From the NCBI GenBank assembly GCA_038237515.1, contig JBBRYP010000007.1, forward strand, positions 1 through 64,000: a stretch of 64,000 bases of DNA. Reading direction: 5' to 3'. This DNA is from JBBQDZ01 sp038237515. Lineage in GTDB: Bacteria > Actinomycetota > Thermoleophilia > Gaiellales > Gaiellaceae. The translations under genes were made by a program, and so were the position numbers. Under the pieces are notes generated by a model. It did not search any database and was not told where the DNA came from. It saw nothing but the letters and a program-made list of their open reading frames with translations. How positions within the stretch are numbered: the first letter of the stretch is position 1; the number at the start of each line of letters is the position of its first letter. Positions 57,073-64,000 of this stretch are shown here, piece by piece.

Positions 57073-58353
57073 ATGAGCATTGCCTCGCGCGGCGCCACGA
57101 TGGCTGTCGACTGGGAGCAGCGGATCGACTTCCCCCGACTGCGACGTGAGCGCCTCGAGCGCGCGCGTGACGCGCTAGGGGAATCGAGCCTCGGCGGGCT
57201 CCTCCTCTTCGACCCGAACAACATCCGCTACGTCACGAGCACCCACATCGGCGAGTGGGCGCGCGACAAGAACGCACGCTTCGTGCTCCTCTGCCGCGAT
57301 TCGGACCCGATCCTCTGGGATTTCGGGTCGGCCGCACGGCATCACCAGCTGCACGCGCCGTGGCTGCCGGAATCGAGCTGGCGCGCCGGCGTCACGAGCA
57401 TGCGAGGCGCGATGCCCGACGAGACCGGTGTTCCCGACGCGATGGCGGCGAAGATCGTGCAGGAGCTCCGCGAGCGCGGCCTCCAGGGCGAACCGCTGGG
57501 CGTGGACATGACCGACATGGTCACCCTTGGTGCCCTCCATCGGGCCGGGATCGCGACTACCGACGCTCAGCGCGTGATGTTGAAGGCGCGCAAGATCAAG
57601 ACGGAGGACGAGAAGGCGCTGCTATCCCAGGCGGCGGGCATCGTCGACGGCGTCTACGAGCGGATCTACGAGCAGCTGCGGCCCGGCGTGCGCGAGCACG
57701 AGATCGTCGCCGAGGCCATGCGCTACCTCTTCGAGCAGGGCTCCGAGCAGGTGGAGGCGATCAACGCGGTCTCCGGCGACCGCTGCAACCCGCATCCGCA
57801 CGTCTTCTCCGACCGGCTGATCCGACCCGGTGATCAGGCCTTCTTCGACATCATCCATTCCTTCATGGGCTACCGGACGTGCTACTACCGCACGTTCTGC
57901 GTCGGGTCGGCGTCCGCCTCGCAAGTCGACGCGTACAAGCAGTGCCGCACCTGGCTCGACGACGCGATCGAGCTCGTACGGCCGGGCGTGACGACCGACA
58001 GGATCGCCGAGGTTTGGCCGACGGCCGAGGAGCTCGGCTTTCCGAACGAGGAGTCCTGCTTCGGCCTCCAGTTCGGGCACGGGCTCGGAGTGGGCCTCTA
58101 CGAGGCGCCGATGATCTCGCGGTTGCACTCGTTCGACGACCCCGTCGAGCTCGAGGAAGGGATGGTGTTCGCGCTCGAGACGTACTGCCCGGCGTCCGAC
58201 GGGCGCTCGGCGGCGCGGATCGAGGAAGAGGTGCTCGTCACGGCTGACAGCTGCGAGGTGCTGACGAGGTTCCCGGCCGACGAGCTCCTCGTCTGCGGCA
58301 GGGTCTACACCCGCGGCGCCGACATCGCCGAGCTCGAGGGCGCGGCCAAGTGA
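57073..58353 (+). CDS. M24 (creatinase/Xaa-Pro peptidase fold) family protein with a changed metal site
   Basis: The 426-residue protein has the pita-bread fold of M24: an N-terminal creatinase-like domain to about residue 165 and a C-terminal domain. Of the five metal ligands, Asp259 (FFDII), His336 (FGHGLGVG), Glu369 (ALETYCP) and Glu384/385 (RIEEEVLVT) are present. The second Asp, normally 11 residues after the first in GYxxD, is Cys270 (GYRTCYYRTF). It may therefore be a non-peptidase lyase or hydrolase, as creatinase and some DMSP-type lyases are. ATG at 57073. Coupled to the E1-alpha gene by GTGA. Confidence 0.87.
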   Translation: MSIASRGATMAVDWEQRIDFPRLRRERLERARDALGESSLGGLLLFDPNNIRYVTSTHIGEWARDKNARFVLLCRDSDPILWDFGSAARHHQLHAPWLPESSWRAGVTSMRGAMPDETGVPDAMAAKIVQELRERGLQGEPLGVDMTDMVTLGALHRAGIATTDAQRVMLKARKIKTEDEKALLSQAAGIVDGVYERIYEQLRPGVREHEIVAEAMRYLFEQGSEQVEAINAVSGDRCNPHPHVFSDRLIRPGDQAFFDIIHSFMGYRTCYYRTFCVGSASASQVDAYKQCRTWLDDAIELVRPGVTTDRIAEVWPTAEELGFPNEESCFGLQFGHGLGVGLYEAPMISRLHSFDDPVELEEGMVFALETYCPASDGRSAARIEEEVLVTADSCEVLTRFPADELLVCGRVYTRGADIAELEGAAK

Positions 58354-59333
58354 CCGAGGTCCGCGCCCCGGTGGCGGACTCGCCGACGGACGAGGCGTCC
58401 CTCCATCTCGACCTCTACCGTCGAATGTTTCTCATCCGCGGCTTCGAGGAGCGCGTTCAGTCCCTCTTCCTCAAGGGATACGTGCACGGGACAACGCACC
58501 TCTGCTCGGGGCAGGAGGCCGTCGAGGTGGGCGTCACGAGCCTCTTGGGAAACGAGGACCGAGTCGCCGGCACCTACCGCGGCCACGGGCATGCGCTCGC
58601 CCTGGGGCTCGAGCCGCAGAAGCTGATGGACGAACTCCTCGGCCGCGCAACGGGCATCTGCGGCGGCCGCGCGGGTTCGATGAACGTCGTCGACCTCGAG
58701 CACGGCCTGATCGGCTGCTTCGGCATCGTCGGCGGAAGCATCGCCGCGGCCACGGGCGCAGCGCTGGCACTCCGCGGCACGGGCAGAGCGGCGGTCGCGT
58801 TCTTCGGCGACGGCGCGATCAACCAGGCGTACTTCTACGAGTGCCTCAACTTCGCGAAGGTGTTGTCGCTGCCCGCGCTCTACGTCTGCGAGAACAACCT
58901 CTACGGCGAGTACACGCTCTCGGCAGACGTGACCGGCGGCACCCCGCGAGCGCGCGCGGACGCGATGGAGATTCCATCGCGCGCCGTCGACGGCAACGAT
59001 CTCTGGGCGGTGCGCGAGACCGCGGGCGAGCTGCTCGACGCCGCGCGATCAGGGGAGGGGCCGGCGTTCCTCGAGGCACTTACGTACCGCCTCGTCGGGC
59101 ATTCCAGGAGCGACGCCGCCAAGTACCGCCCCCAGGGTGAGCTCGACCGCTGGCGGGAACGTGACCCCCTGACGGTGGCGCGAGCACGCCTCGGCGCGGA
59201 GTGCGGCGTCTCCGACGAGTCACTAGACGCGCTCGAGGCGGACGTCGTCTCGGAGCTGGACCAGGTCGAAGTCAGCGCGATTGCGGCCCCGTTTCCCGAC
59301 GCTAGCGCGACCGCAAGCGAATTCAAGGAGTAG
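58350..59333 (+). CDS. Thiamine-diphosphate dehydrogenase E1-alpha subunit (orphan)
   Basis: The 327-residue protein matches the alpha subunit of pyruvate/acetoin/branched-chain dehydrogenases. Features are YRRMFLIRGFEERV, TYRGHGHALALG, and the ThDP-Mg motif GDGAINQAYFYECLNFA ... CENNLYGEYT. The phosphorylation-loop region GHSRSDAAKYRP follows. The alpha subunit normally needs a beta subunit (E1b) encoded next door, and E2/E3; neither follows here. It may use a partner elsewhere or act on its own as a 2-oxo acid decarboxylase. GTG start overlaps the M24 stop. Confidence 0.9.
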   Translation: MTEVRAPVADSPTDEASLHLDLYRRMFLIRGFEERVQSLFLKGYVHGTTHLCSGQEAVEVGVTSLLGNEDRVAGTYRGHGHALALGLEPQKLMDELLGRATGICGGRAGSMNVVDLEHGLIGCFGIVGGSIAAATGAALALRGTGRAAVAFFGDGAINQAYFYECLNFAKVLSLPALYVCENNLYGEYTLSADVTGGTPRARADAMEIPSRAVDGNDLWAVRETAGELLDAARSGEGPAFLEALTYRLVGHSRSDAAKYRPQGELDRWRERDPLTVARARLGAECGVSDESLDALEADVVSELDQVEVSAIAAPFPDASATASEFKE

Positions 59334-59335
59334 CG

Positions 59336-60181
59336 GTGCCGCACGTCGTCCGCAGCCTCGGCAGCCTCGACTCCACTCTCGGGACGTACGCGGCGGGTCA
59401 CAGCTCGGGACATTCGCGCTTCGTACTCGTCGGCCGGGTGGACTCGCCCCACCAGGAGGTCGCGGTCGGGGAGCTCGAGCCGGACGGGCGGGTCGACCGG
59501 CACCTGCACGCATTCGAGCAGGCGCTCTACGTGCTGTCGGGGTCGGTCGCGCTCGAGGTCGCCGGCCGCCGAGAGGAGCTCGTGGCCGACGACTTCGTGT
59601 GGATCGAGTTCGGTGTCCCCCACTCGCTCGAGAACACGGGCTCGGATCCAGTCCGCTGGCTCGAGGTGAGCGCGCCGGCACCGGGCTCGCCGCGGCTGGA
59701 GGACACCGTCTTCGGAGGAGAGGCGGCCGCGCAGCCCGAGGTTGCGTACCGCCGCGGCCGCTTCGACGTCTCGTCGATGCCTGAGCCGAGCGAGACGCTG
59801 GGCCTCGCAGGGGCGAGCGGCGCGAGCAGCGCAAACGTCGGCGGCGCCGCCGTCGAGCTCCTCGTCAACCAGGAGTTCGGTGCGAGCCAGCTGAACCTGA
59901 TGGCCCTTCGTTATGTCCCGGGCGGCGGCATCGAGGATCACGACCACGCCTTCGAGGAGGCGTTCCTCTTCCTCGAGGGCGAGATCGAGGTCGTGCTGGA
60001 CGGGCAGCCGTACACCCTCCGAGGGGGCGACTTCTTCTGGAGCGGCGTCGGCGGCACGCACTCGCTCCACAATCGCTCCGACCGCCCCGTGCGCTGGCTC
60101 GAGTCGCAGGTCCCGCAGCCGCCGCCCCGCCACCAGTTCCGCTACGGCGGCGACTGGGAGCGGCTGGTCGGCGCCGGCTGA
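59336..60181 (+). CDS. Bicupin, (S)-ureidoglycine aminohydrolase-like
   Basis: The 281-residue protein has two cupin domains with matching metal motifs: DRHLHAFEQALYVLSG in the first half and EDHDHAFEEAFLFLEG in the second, each H-x-H-x3/4-E. The bicupin arrangement fits ureidoglycine aminohydrolases (allantoin/purine breakdown), which also lie beside transport genes. No other purine-catabolism gene is visible, so a general metal-dependent bicupin is possible. GTG at 59336, 2 bases after the E1-alpha stop. Confidence 0.82.
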   Translation: MPHVVRSLGSLDSTLGTYAAGHSSGHSRFVLVGRVDSPHQEVAVGELEPDGRVDRHLHAFEQALYVLSGSVALEVAGRREELVADDFVWIEFGVPHSLENTGSDPVRWLEVSAPAPGSPRLEDTVFGGEAAAQPEVAYRRGRFDVSSMPEPSETLGLAGASGASSANVGGAAVELLVNQEFGASQLNLMALRYVPGGGIEDHDHAFEEAFLFLEGEIEVVLDGQPYTLRGGDFFWSGVGGTHSLHNRSDRPVRWLESQVPQPPPRHQFRYGGDWERLVGAG

Positions 60182-60200
60182 GCGGCGTCCGCCAAGGCTT

Positions 60201-61226
60201 TTACGCGCCGGGGGTCGTCGAAATGCGACGCTGCACCGGGAACAGGCGCAGGTCGTAGCGCCTCCCGATCACGCCCCAGATTCCGCCCCGGAACCAGACG
60301 GCCGCGGCGATGGCGATGCTTCCTAGCAGGATCAGGTACCAGGCGCCGTATTGCGAGAGCTTCTGCTGCAGCACGAAGAAGATGATCGTTCCGATGATCG
60401 GCCCCTCGATCGTGCCGATCCCGCCGATGACGACGATGAAGATCATGTAGGCGGTCCAGTTGACGTCGTAGGCGGCCTCGGGCTGGACGCGCAGGAGGTT
60501 CAGGTAGATGACTGCGCCGGCAAGCCCGCAGCCGAAGGCCGCGACAACCCAAACGAGCACCTTCGTACGCAGCACGTTGACCCCGATGCTGCGCGCCGCG
60601 GTCTCGTCGTCACGGATCGCGGTCAGCGCGAGCCCGACCCGCGACCGCAACAGCAGGTAGGAGAGCAGCACCGAGCCGACACCCGCCCCGAGTGCCCACC
60701 AGTAGGTGCCGTGCCCGCGAAAGCTCCGCTCGAGCTGCGCCGCAGAAAGGATCGTGACGCCGTTCCCGCCGCCGAGGTCGACCCCGAAATCCGTCCCGTT
60801 CAGCGTCAGGAGGTAGAAGACCTCGGCGATCACCCAGGTTCCGATAGCGAAGTAGCCGCCGCGCAGGCGGAAGGCGACCGCCGCCGTCGGCAGCGAGATC
60901 ACGGCCGCGATCAGCCCGGCAAGCGCCACGGCGAGAAACGGGTGGATGGCCGCACGGTCACCCAGCATGAACAGGCTGTAGGCGCCGATCCCGACGAAGC
61001 TCTGCTGGCCGATCGAGACGAGTCCCGCGTAGCCGGCCAGGAGGTTCCACATCTGGGCGAGTGCCAGAAGCGTGAAAAACTCGACGAGGTCCCGCATGCC
61101 GCCCTCGCTCCGCCACCAGGGCACCGTCACGAGCGCTCCCAGGACGCACGCGAAGAAGAGGCCGCGTGCGATGTCGAGCCACCTGCGGCGGGTGAGCGCC
61201 GGCTGCCGCGACGACTCCACGCTCAT
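60201..61226 (-). CDS. livM: Branched-chain-type ABC transporter permease LivM
   Basis: The 341-residue inner-membrane protein has about ten helices and the LivM-type loops: NLLAGYAGLVSIGQQSFVG, AFRLRGGYFAIGTWV and ALTAIRDDETAARSIGVNV. It forms the channel with LivH. The ATG at 61226 overlaps the LivH stop (ATGA), so the pair is coupled. The frame is open upstream through LivH as a shadow only. The substrate may be an amino acid, a short amide or another carboxylate. Confidence 0.94.
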   Translation of the reverse strand: MSVESSRQPALTRRRWLDIARGLFFACVLGALVTVPWWRSEGGMRDLVEFFTLLALAQMWNLLAGYAGLVSIGQQSFVGIGAYSLFMLGDRAAIHPFLAVALAGLIAAVISLPTAAVAFRLRGGYFAIGTWVIAEVFYLLTLNGTDFGVDLGGGNGVTILSAAQLERSFRGHGTYWWALGAGVGSVLLSYLLLRSRVGLALTAIRDDETAARSIGVNVLRTKVLVWVVAAFGCGLAGAVIYLNLLRVQPEAAYDVNWTAYMIFIVVIGGIGTIEGPIIGTIIFFVLQQKLSQYGAWYLILLGSIAIAAAVWFRGGIWGVIGRRYDLRLFPVQRRISTTPGA

Positions 61227-62089
61227 ACGAGTTCTGGCCTGGCGAAGAGGCCGCGCGGCCTGATCAGCAGCACGGCGAGAAAGACGAGGTGGCCGGTGAG
61301 GTCGCCCCACCCGACCGAGACCTGAGCGCCTACGGTCTGCGCGACGCCGAGAACGACGCCACCGACGAGCGTCCCCCAAGGCGAACCGAGTCCTCCGATG
61401 ATCACCGCCTCGAACGCGAACAGCAGACGCGATGGGCCGCTCGTCGGAGAGAAGTTCGAGTACACCCCGAGGAAGACGCCTGCGATCGCGACGGTGGCGA
61501 GCGAGATCGCGGCGGCGATCCCGTAGACCTTGCGGTTGTCGATGCCGACGAGCTGCGCCGCGCGACGGTCGTCGGAGGTCGCGCGCAGGGAGCGTCCGAT
61601 CTGCGTCCGTCGGATCAGAAGCTGGAGCGCGACGAGCAGCCCGACGGCGACCAGGAAGGTCATCAGCGGGAACCACCCGATCGAGATCTGGCCCGTGACG
61701 CGAATGCTCTCGGTCTCGATCGCGCCGGCGTGCAGCCGCCGGGTGTCACCCGAGAAGTGCTCGAGCAGGGAGTTCTGGATGATCACCGAGAGCCCGAACG
61801 TCGCCAGGAGCGGCGCGAGGTCGCTGTCGAGCGTGTGGTTCAGCAGCAGCGCCTGCGCCGCGAAGCCCAGGATCGCCATCAGGGGGATCAGGATCACCAG
61901 CGTCAGCAGCGGGTTCCAGTCGAGGTCGCCCGCCAGCACGAACGCGAGGAACGAGGAGAGAACGATCAGGTCGCCCTGGGCGAGGTTGACCATCCGCATG
62001 ACGCCGAAGACGAGCGACAGCCCCGTCGCGAAGAGCGCGTAGAGACCTCCGAGGAGGAGGCCCTGGACGACCTGATTGAGCCACACCAT
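61223..62089 (-). CDS. livH: Branched-chain-type ABC transporter permease LivH
   Basis: The 288-residue protein has about eight helices and LivH hallmarks: QGLLLGGLYALFATGLSLVFG at the start, MRMVNLAQGDLIVLSSFLA and the loop RATSDDRRAAQLVGIDNRKV. It ends GSPWGTLVGGVVLGVAQT and then FLAVLLIRPRGLF. It lies downstream of livF in transcription order and overlaps livM. Confidence 0.94.
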   Translation of the reverse strand: MVWLNQVVQGLLLGGLYALFATGLSLVFGVMRMVNLAQGDLIVLSSFLAFVLAGDLDWNPLLTLVILIPLMAILGFAAQALLLNHTLDSDLAPLLATFGLSVIIQNSLLEHFSGDTRRLHAGAIETESIRVTGQISIGWFPLMTFLVAVGLLVALQLLIRRTQIGRSLRATSDDRRAAQLVGIDNRKVYGIAAAISLATVAIAGVFLGVYSNFSPTSGPSRLLFAFEAVIIGGLGSPWGTLVGGVVLGVAQTVGAQVSVGWGDLTGHLVFLAVLLIRPRGLFARPELV

Positions 62090-62120
62090 CGCTAGCGCGC
62101 CCGTTCTCCCGAACGGTTCA

Positions 62121-62858
62121 TTACAGGCCGAAGTAGGCGCCGATGACCTGCTCCCGCGTCAGCTCGGACGTCGCGCCGTGGAGGGAGATGCGCCCCTCGA
62201 GCAGGCAGTAAGCCCGTTCGGCAGCAGCGAGCGCCTGCCCGACGTCCTGCTCGACGAGCACGACCGTCGTCCCCTCCTCCTTGATCTCCCGCAGGCCGGC
62301 GTACAGCGACTTGATCACCGTCGGTGCCAACCCGAGCGAGAGCTCGTCGAGCAGCAGCAGGCGCGGGTTGCCCATCAGCGCGCGGCCGATCGCAAGCGCC
62401 TGCTGCTCACCTCCCGAGAGAGCCGCGCCCCAACGGCCCGCGATCGCCTCGAGGAGCGGAAACGTCTTGTAGATGCGCCCGAGCGTCCAGGGGCCGGGGC
62501 GGCCGCGCGTCGCCCCGACGCGCAGGTTCTCCGCCACCGTCAAGCTCGGGAAGATCCGCCGCCCCTCGGGCACGAGCGCGATTCCCAGCGGCACGCGCTT
62601 GTACGCGGGCAGCCCCGAGATCGAGCGTCCGTCGAAGCGGACGTCGCCGGCCGCGGGTCGCATCAGGCCGGCGACCGTCGCCAGCAGGGTCGACTTGCCG
62701 GCGCCGTTCGCGCCGATGATCGCGACCGTCTCACCCTCGCCGATGGTGATGCAGACGTCGAAGAGCGCCTGGAAGTCGCCATAGAAGCTGCTGACCGCTT
62801 CGATCTCGAGCAGGGGCACTAATGCACCGTCACTAGAGGTCGCTCCCGAGGTAGACAT
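62121..62858 (-). CDS. livF: Branched-chain-type ABC transporter ATPase LivF
   Basis: The 245-residue ATPase has Walker A GANGAGKST, signature LSGGEQQALAIGRAL, Walker B LLLDELSLGLAP and the H-loop VLVEQDVGQAL. It pairs with LivG to energise import. Its start overlaps the end of livG by 26 bases; a start a few codons later (LLEIEAV...) is possible. Confidence 0.94.
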   Translation of the reverse strand: MSTSGATSSDGALVPLLEIEAVSSFYGDFQALFDVCITIGEGETVAIIGANGAGKSTLLATVAGLMRPAAGDVRFDGRSISGLPAYKRVPLGIALVPEGRRIFPSLTVAENLRVGATRGRPGPWTLGRIYKTFPLLEAIAGRWGAALSGGEQQALAIGRALMGNPRLLLLDELSLGLAPTVIKSLYAGLREIKEEGTTVVLVEQDVGQALAAAERAYCLLEGRISLHGATSELTREQVIGAYFGL

Positions 62859-63543
62859 CGCGGAGCTCCGGGCTGTCGATGACGGCCTGCGGCTCGCCTT
62901 CGATCAGCATGCGTCCCGCCGCGAGTGCCACGAGCCGGTCGACGAGGGCGAGGAGCGCGTGGACGATGTGCTCGATCCAGATGATGGAGATGCCGTGCTC
63001 GCGCAGGTCGCGGATGGTTGCCACGACCTCGAGCACCTCGGGCTCCGTCAGGCCACCTCCGATCTCGTCGAGCAGCAGCACCTTCGGCCCCGTCGCCAGG
63101 GCGCGGGCGAGCTCGAGACGCTTCCGCTCGAGCAGCGTGAGCGAGCCGGCAAGCGCGTTCGCCTTCGCCAGCAGCCCCACCCGGTCGAGGGCCGCCACCG
63201 CCTCGCTGTCGGACTCGCCCCTACCGTAGGTCGCAGCGACGAGCACGTTCTCGTAGGCCGTCAGGCCCGAGAACGGGCGCGGGATCTGGAACGTCCGTGC
63301 GATGCCCCGGCGCACGTGGTGGTGTCCGGGTAGCCGGGTGATGTCGCGCCCCTCGAAGACGATGGAGCCGCGGTCGGCGCGCTGGCTACCCGCAACGAGG
63401 TTGAGCAGCGTCGTCTTGCCGGCCCCGTTGGGCCCGACGATGCCGAGCGCCTCGCCCGCCTCCAGCCGAAGGCTGACATCCTGGATGGCTCTGACCGAGC
63501 CGAACGACTTCGAGACGCCGTGGAGCTCGATCAGGGCCGGCAA
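62833..63543 (-). CDS. livG: Branched-chain-type ABC transporter ATPase LivG
   Basis: The 236-residue ATPase has Walker A GPNGAGKTT, the LivG-type signature LTLLERKRLELARAL in place of LSGGQ, Walker B VLLLDEIGGGLTEPE and the H-loop IIWIEHIVHALL. The reduced signature is normal for this subfamily. It overlaps livF and follows the substrate-binding gene by 7 bases. Confidence 0.94.
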   Translation of the reverse strand: MPALIELHGVSKSFGSVRAIQDVSLRLEAGEALGIVGPNGAGKTTLLNLVAGSQRADRGSIVFEGRDITRLPGHHHVRRGIARTFQIPRPFSGLTAYENVLVAATYGRGESDSEAVAALDRVGLLAKANALAGSLTLLERKRLELARALATGPKVLLLDEIGGGLTEPEVLEVVATIRDLREHGISIIWIEHIVHALLALVDRLVALAAGRMLIEGEPQAVIDSPELRDVYLGSDL

Positions 63544-63550
63544 GCAACCT

Positions 63551-64000
63551 CTACCTGTACGGAATCGGCTGGAGCTTCCCCTGTCGCTTCAACCCGGGAA
63601 CGCCCTTGTTCGCGACGACGACGAGGTTGTACGGGGTCTTCGTGCCCTTGCGCCACTGGGCGCCCGCCAGCTTCGTCTTGGCCACGTTCGGAACCGGGCC
63701 CTTCTTCTTCCAGGAGACGTTTCCGACGACGGTGTTCAGGTTCGTCTCCTTGATCGCGTCGATGATCGCGTTGCGGTCGCCGACGTCCTTCGTCCGCCGG
63801 AGCACGTCGGCGGCGACCTCGAAGAGCGCGTGGGCGAACCCGACCGGCTGGCTCCACTGCTGTTTCGTCCCCCCCTCGTAGGCGGAGGCGAGGGCGGCGG
63901 CGGACTGACCAGTCAGCGACGACTTGTACGGCATCGTCGGGTGCCACCAGAGCTCCGTCGACATGCCGACCCCGTCCTTGCCGAGCGCCTCGACCGAGGC
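63551..64000 (-). CDS. ABC substrate-binding protein, C-terminal part (cut by window end)
   Basis: The reading frame runs off the right edge; at least 149 codons are visible. The sequence GMSTELWWHPTMPYKSSLTG, PVGFAHALFEVAADVLRRTK, IDAIKETNLNTVVGNVSWKK and QWRKGTKTPYNLVVVANKG matches the last third of branched-chain amino-acid-type periplasmic binding proteins (PBP type 1). The internal ATG at 63964 is not the real start, since similarity continues upstream of it. It is the first gene of the importer operon; the ligand is unknown. Confidence 0.88.
   Translation of the reverse strand, partial: ASVEALGKDGVGMSTELWWHPTMPYKSSLTGQSAAALASAYEGGTKQQWSQPVGFAHALFEVAADVLRRTKDVGDRNAIIDAIKETNLNTVVGNVSWKKKGPVPNVAKTKLAGAQWRKGTKTPYNLVVVANKGVPGLKRQGKLQPIPYR

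Noticed and set aside
1..64000. tRNA, rRNA or riboswitch genes
   Set aside because: Scanning intergenic regions showed no cloverleaf, CCA-type ends or recognised riboswitch cores. A covariance-model search would be decisive.

Overview
The window is GC-rich (roughly 70 % by eye), densely coded DNA with frequent GTG and TTG starts and many 4-base stop/start overlaps. A fused CofG-CofH FO synthase (FbiC), used for coenzyme F420, points to an actinobacterium. The Trp-Ser-rich tail on a secreted subtilase, the short-hairpin repeats and the gene content fit the soil lineage Thermoleophilia (Gaiellales or Solirubrobacterales). That placement is inference. There is no rRNA, tRNA, CRISPR array or transposase gene in the window.

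Layout. 1-6949: a membrane protein, a secreted S8 protease with a pentapeptide-repeat tail, fbiC, a secreted metzincin-like protein with InlB-type repeats, and an HxlR regulator. 6952-9751: a short repeated element, lon, and the remnant of an SNF2-type helicase. 9752-12336: a CaiB/BaiF CoA-transferase coupled to an amidase. 12562-17580: a catabolic run of semialdehyde dehydrogenase, NIPSNAP protein, SDR, cupin and TPP enzyme. 17686-23864: five tightly coupled genes that I consider the most unusual locus here. They encode a 935-residue protein built of about twenty 29-residue helical repeats with a C-terminal HExxH domain, a gingipain-like (C25) cysteine-protease homologue, an acyl carrier protein, a ketosynthase, and a ketosynthase-like partner lacking all three catalytic residues. 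A good -35/-10 promoter precedes the set and a second copy of the short repeated element follows it.

24059-31472: a small basic protein, a secreted protein, a zinc alcohol dehydrogenase, an aldehyde dehydrogenase, an enolase-superfamily enzyme, a MetE-like protein and a TIM-barrel isomerase. A GntR/FCD regulator (31444-32220) faces a ten-gene operon (32256-41902) with a solute-binding-like protein, a CoA-transferase, an MBL hydrolase, a 3-hydroxyacyl-CoA dehydrogenase-like protein, a three-subunit molybdenum hydroxylase, an SDR and another MetE-like protein. 41922-47788 (minus strand) is a complete carbohydrate ABC importer with two different ATPases. 47997-54986 is a second co-directional catabolic operon: crotonase, CoA-transferase, GntR regulator, MBL hydrolase, SDR, isomerase, Gfo/Idh/MocA dehydrogenase and SDR. 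It ends in a third copy of the short repeat. 55151-60181 holds an aldose-epimerase-like protein, an NTF2-like protein, an M24-family protein, an orphan E1-alpha dehydrogenase subunit and a bicupin. 60201-64000 is a branched-chain amino-acid-type ABC importer (livM, H, F, G and a substrate-binding gene cut by the window edge).

Taken together the region looks like a chromosomal catabolic island. Importers bring in sugar-derived or carboxylic substrates, SDRs, isomerases and dehydrogenases oxidise them, CoA-transferases and a crotonase process CoA thioesters, and GntR proteins regulate. The actual substrates cannot be read from sequence. The lipid-synthase/protease locus at 17686-23864 does not obviously belong to that metabolism.
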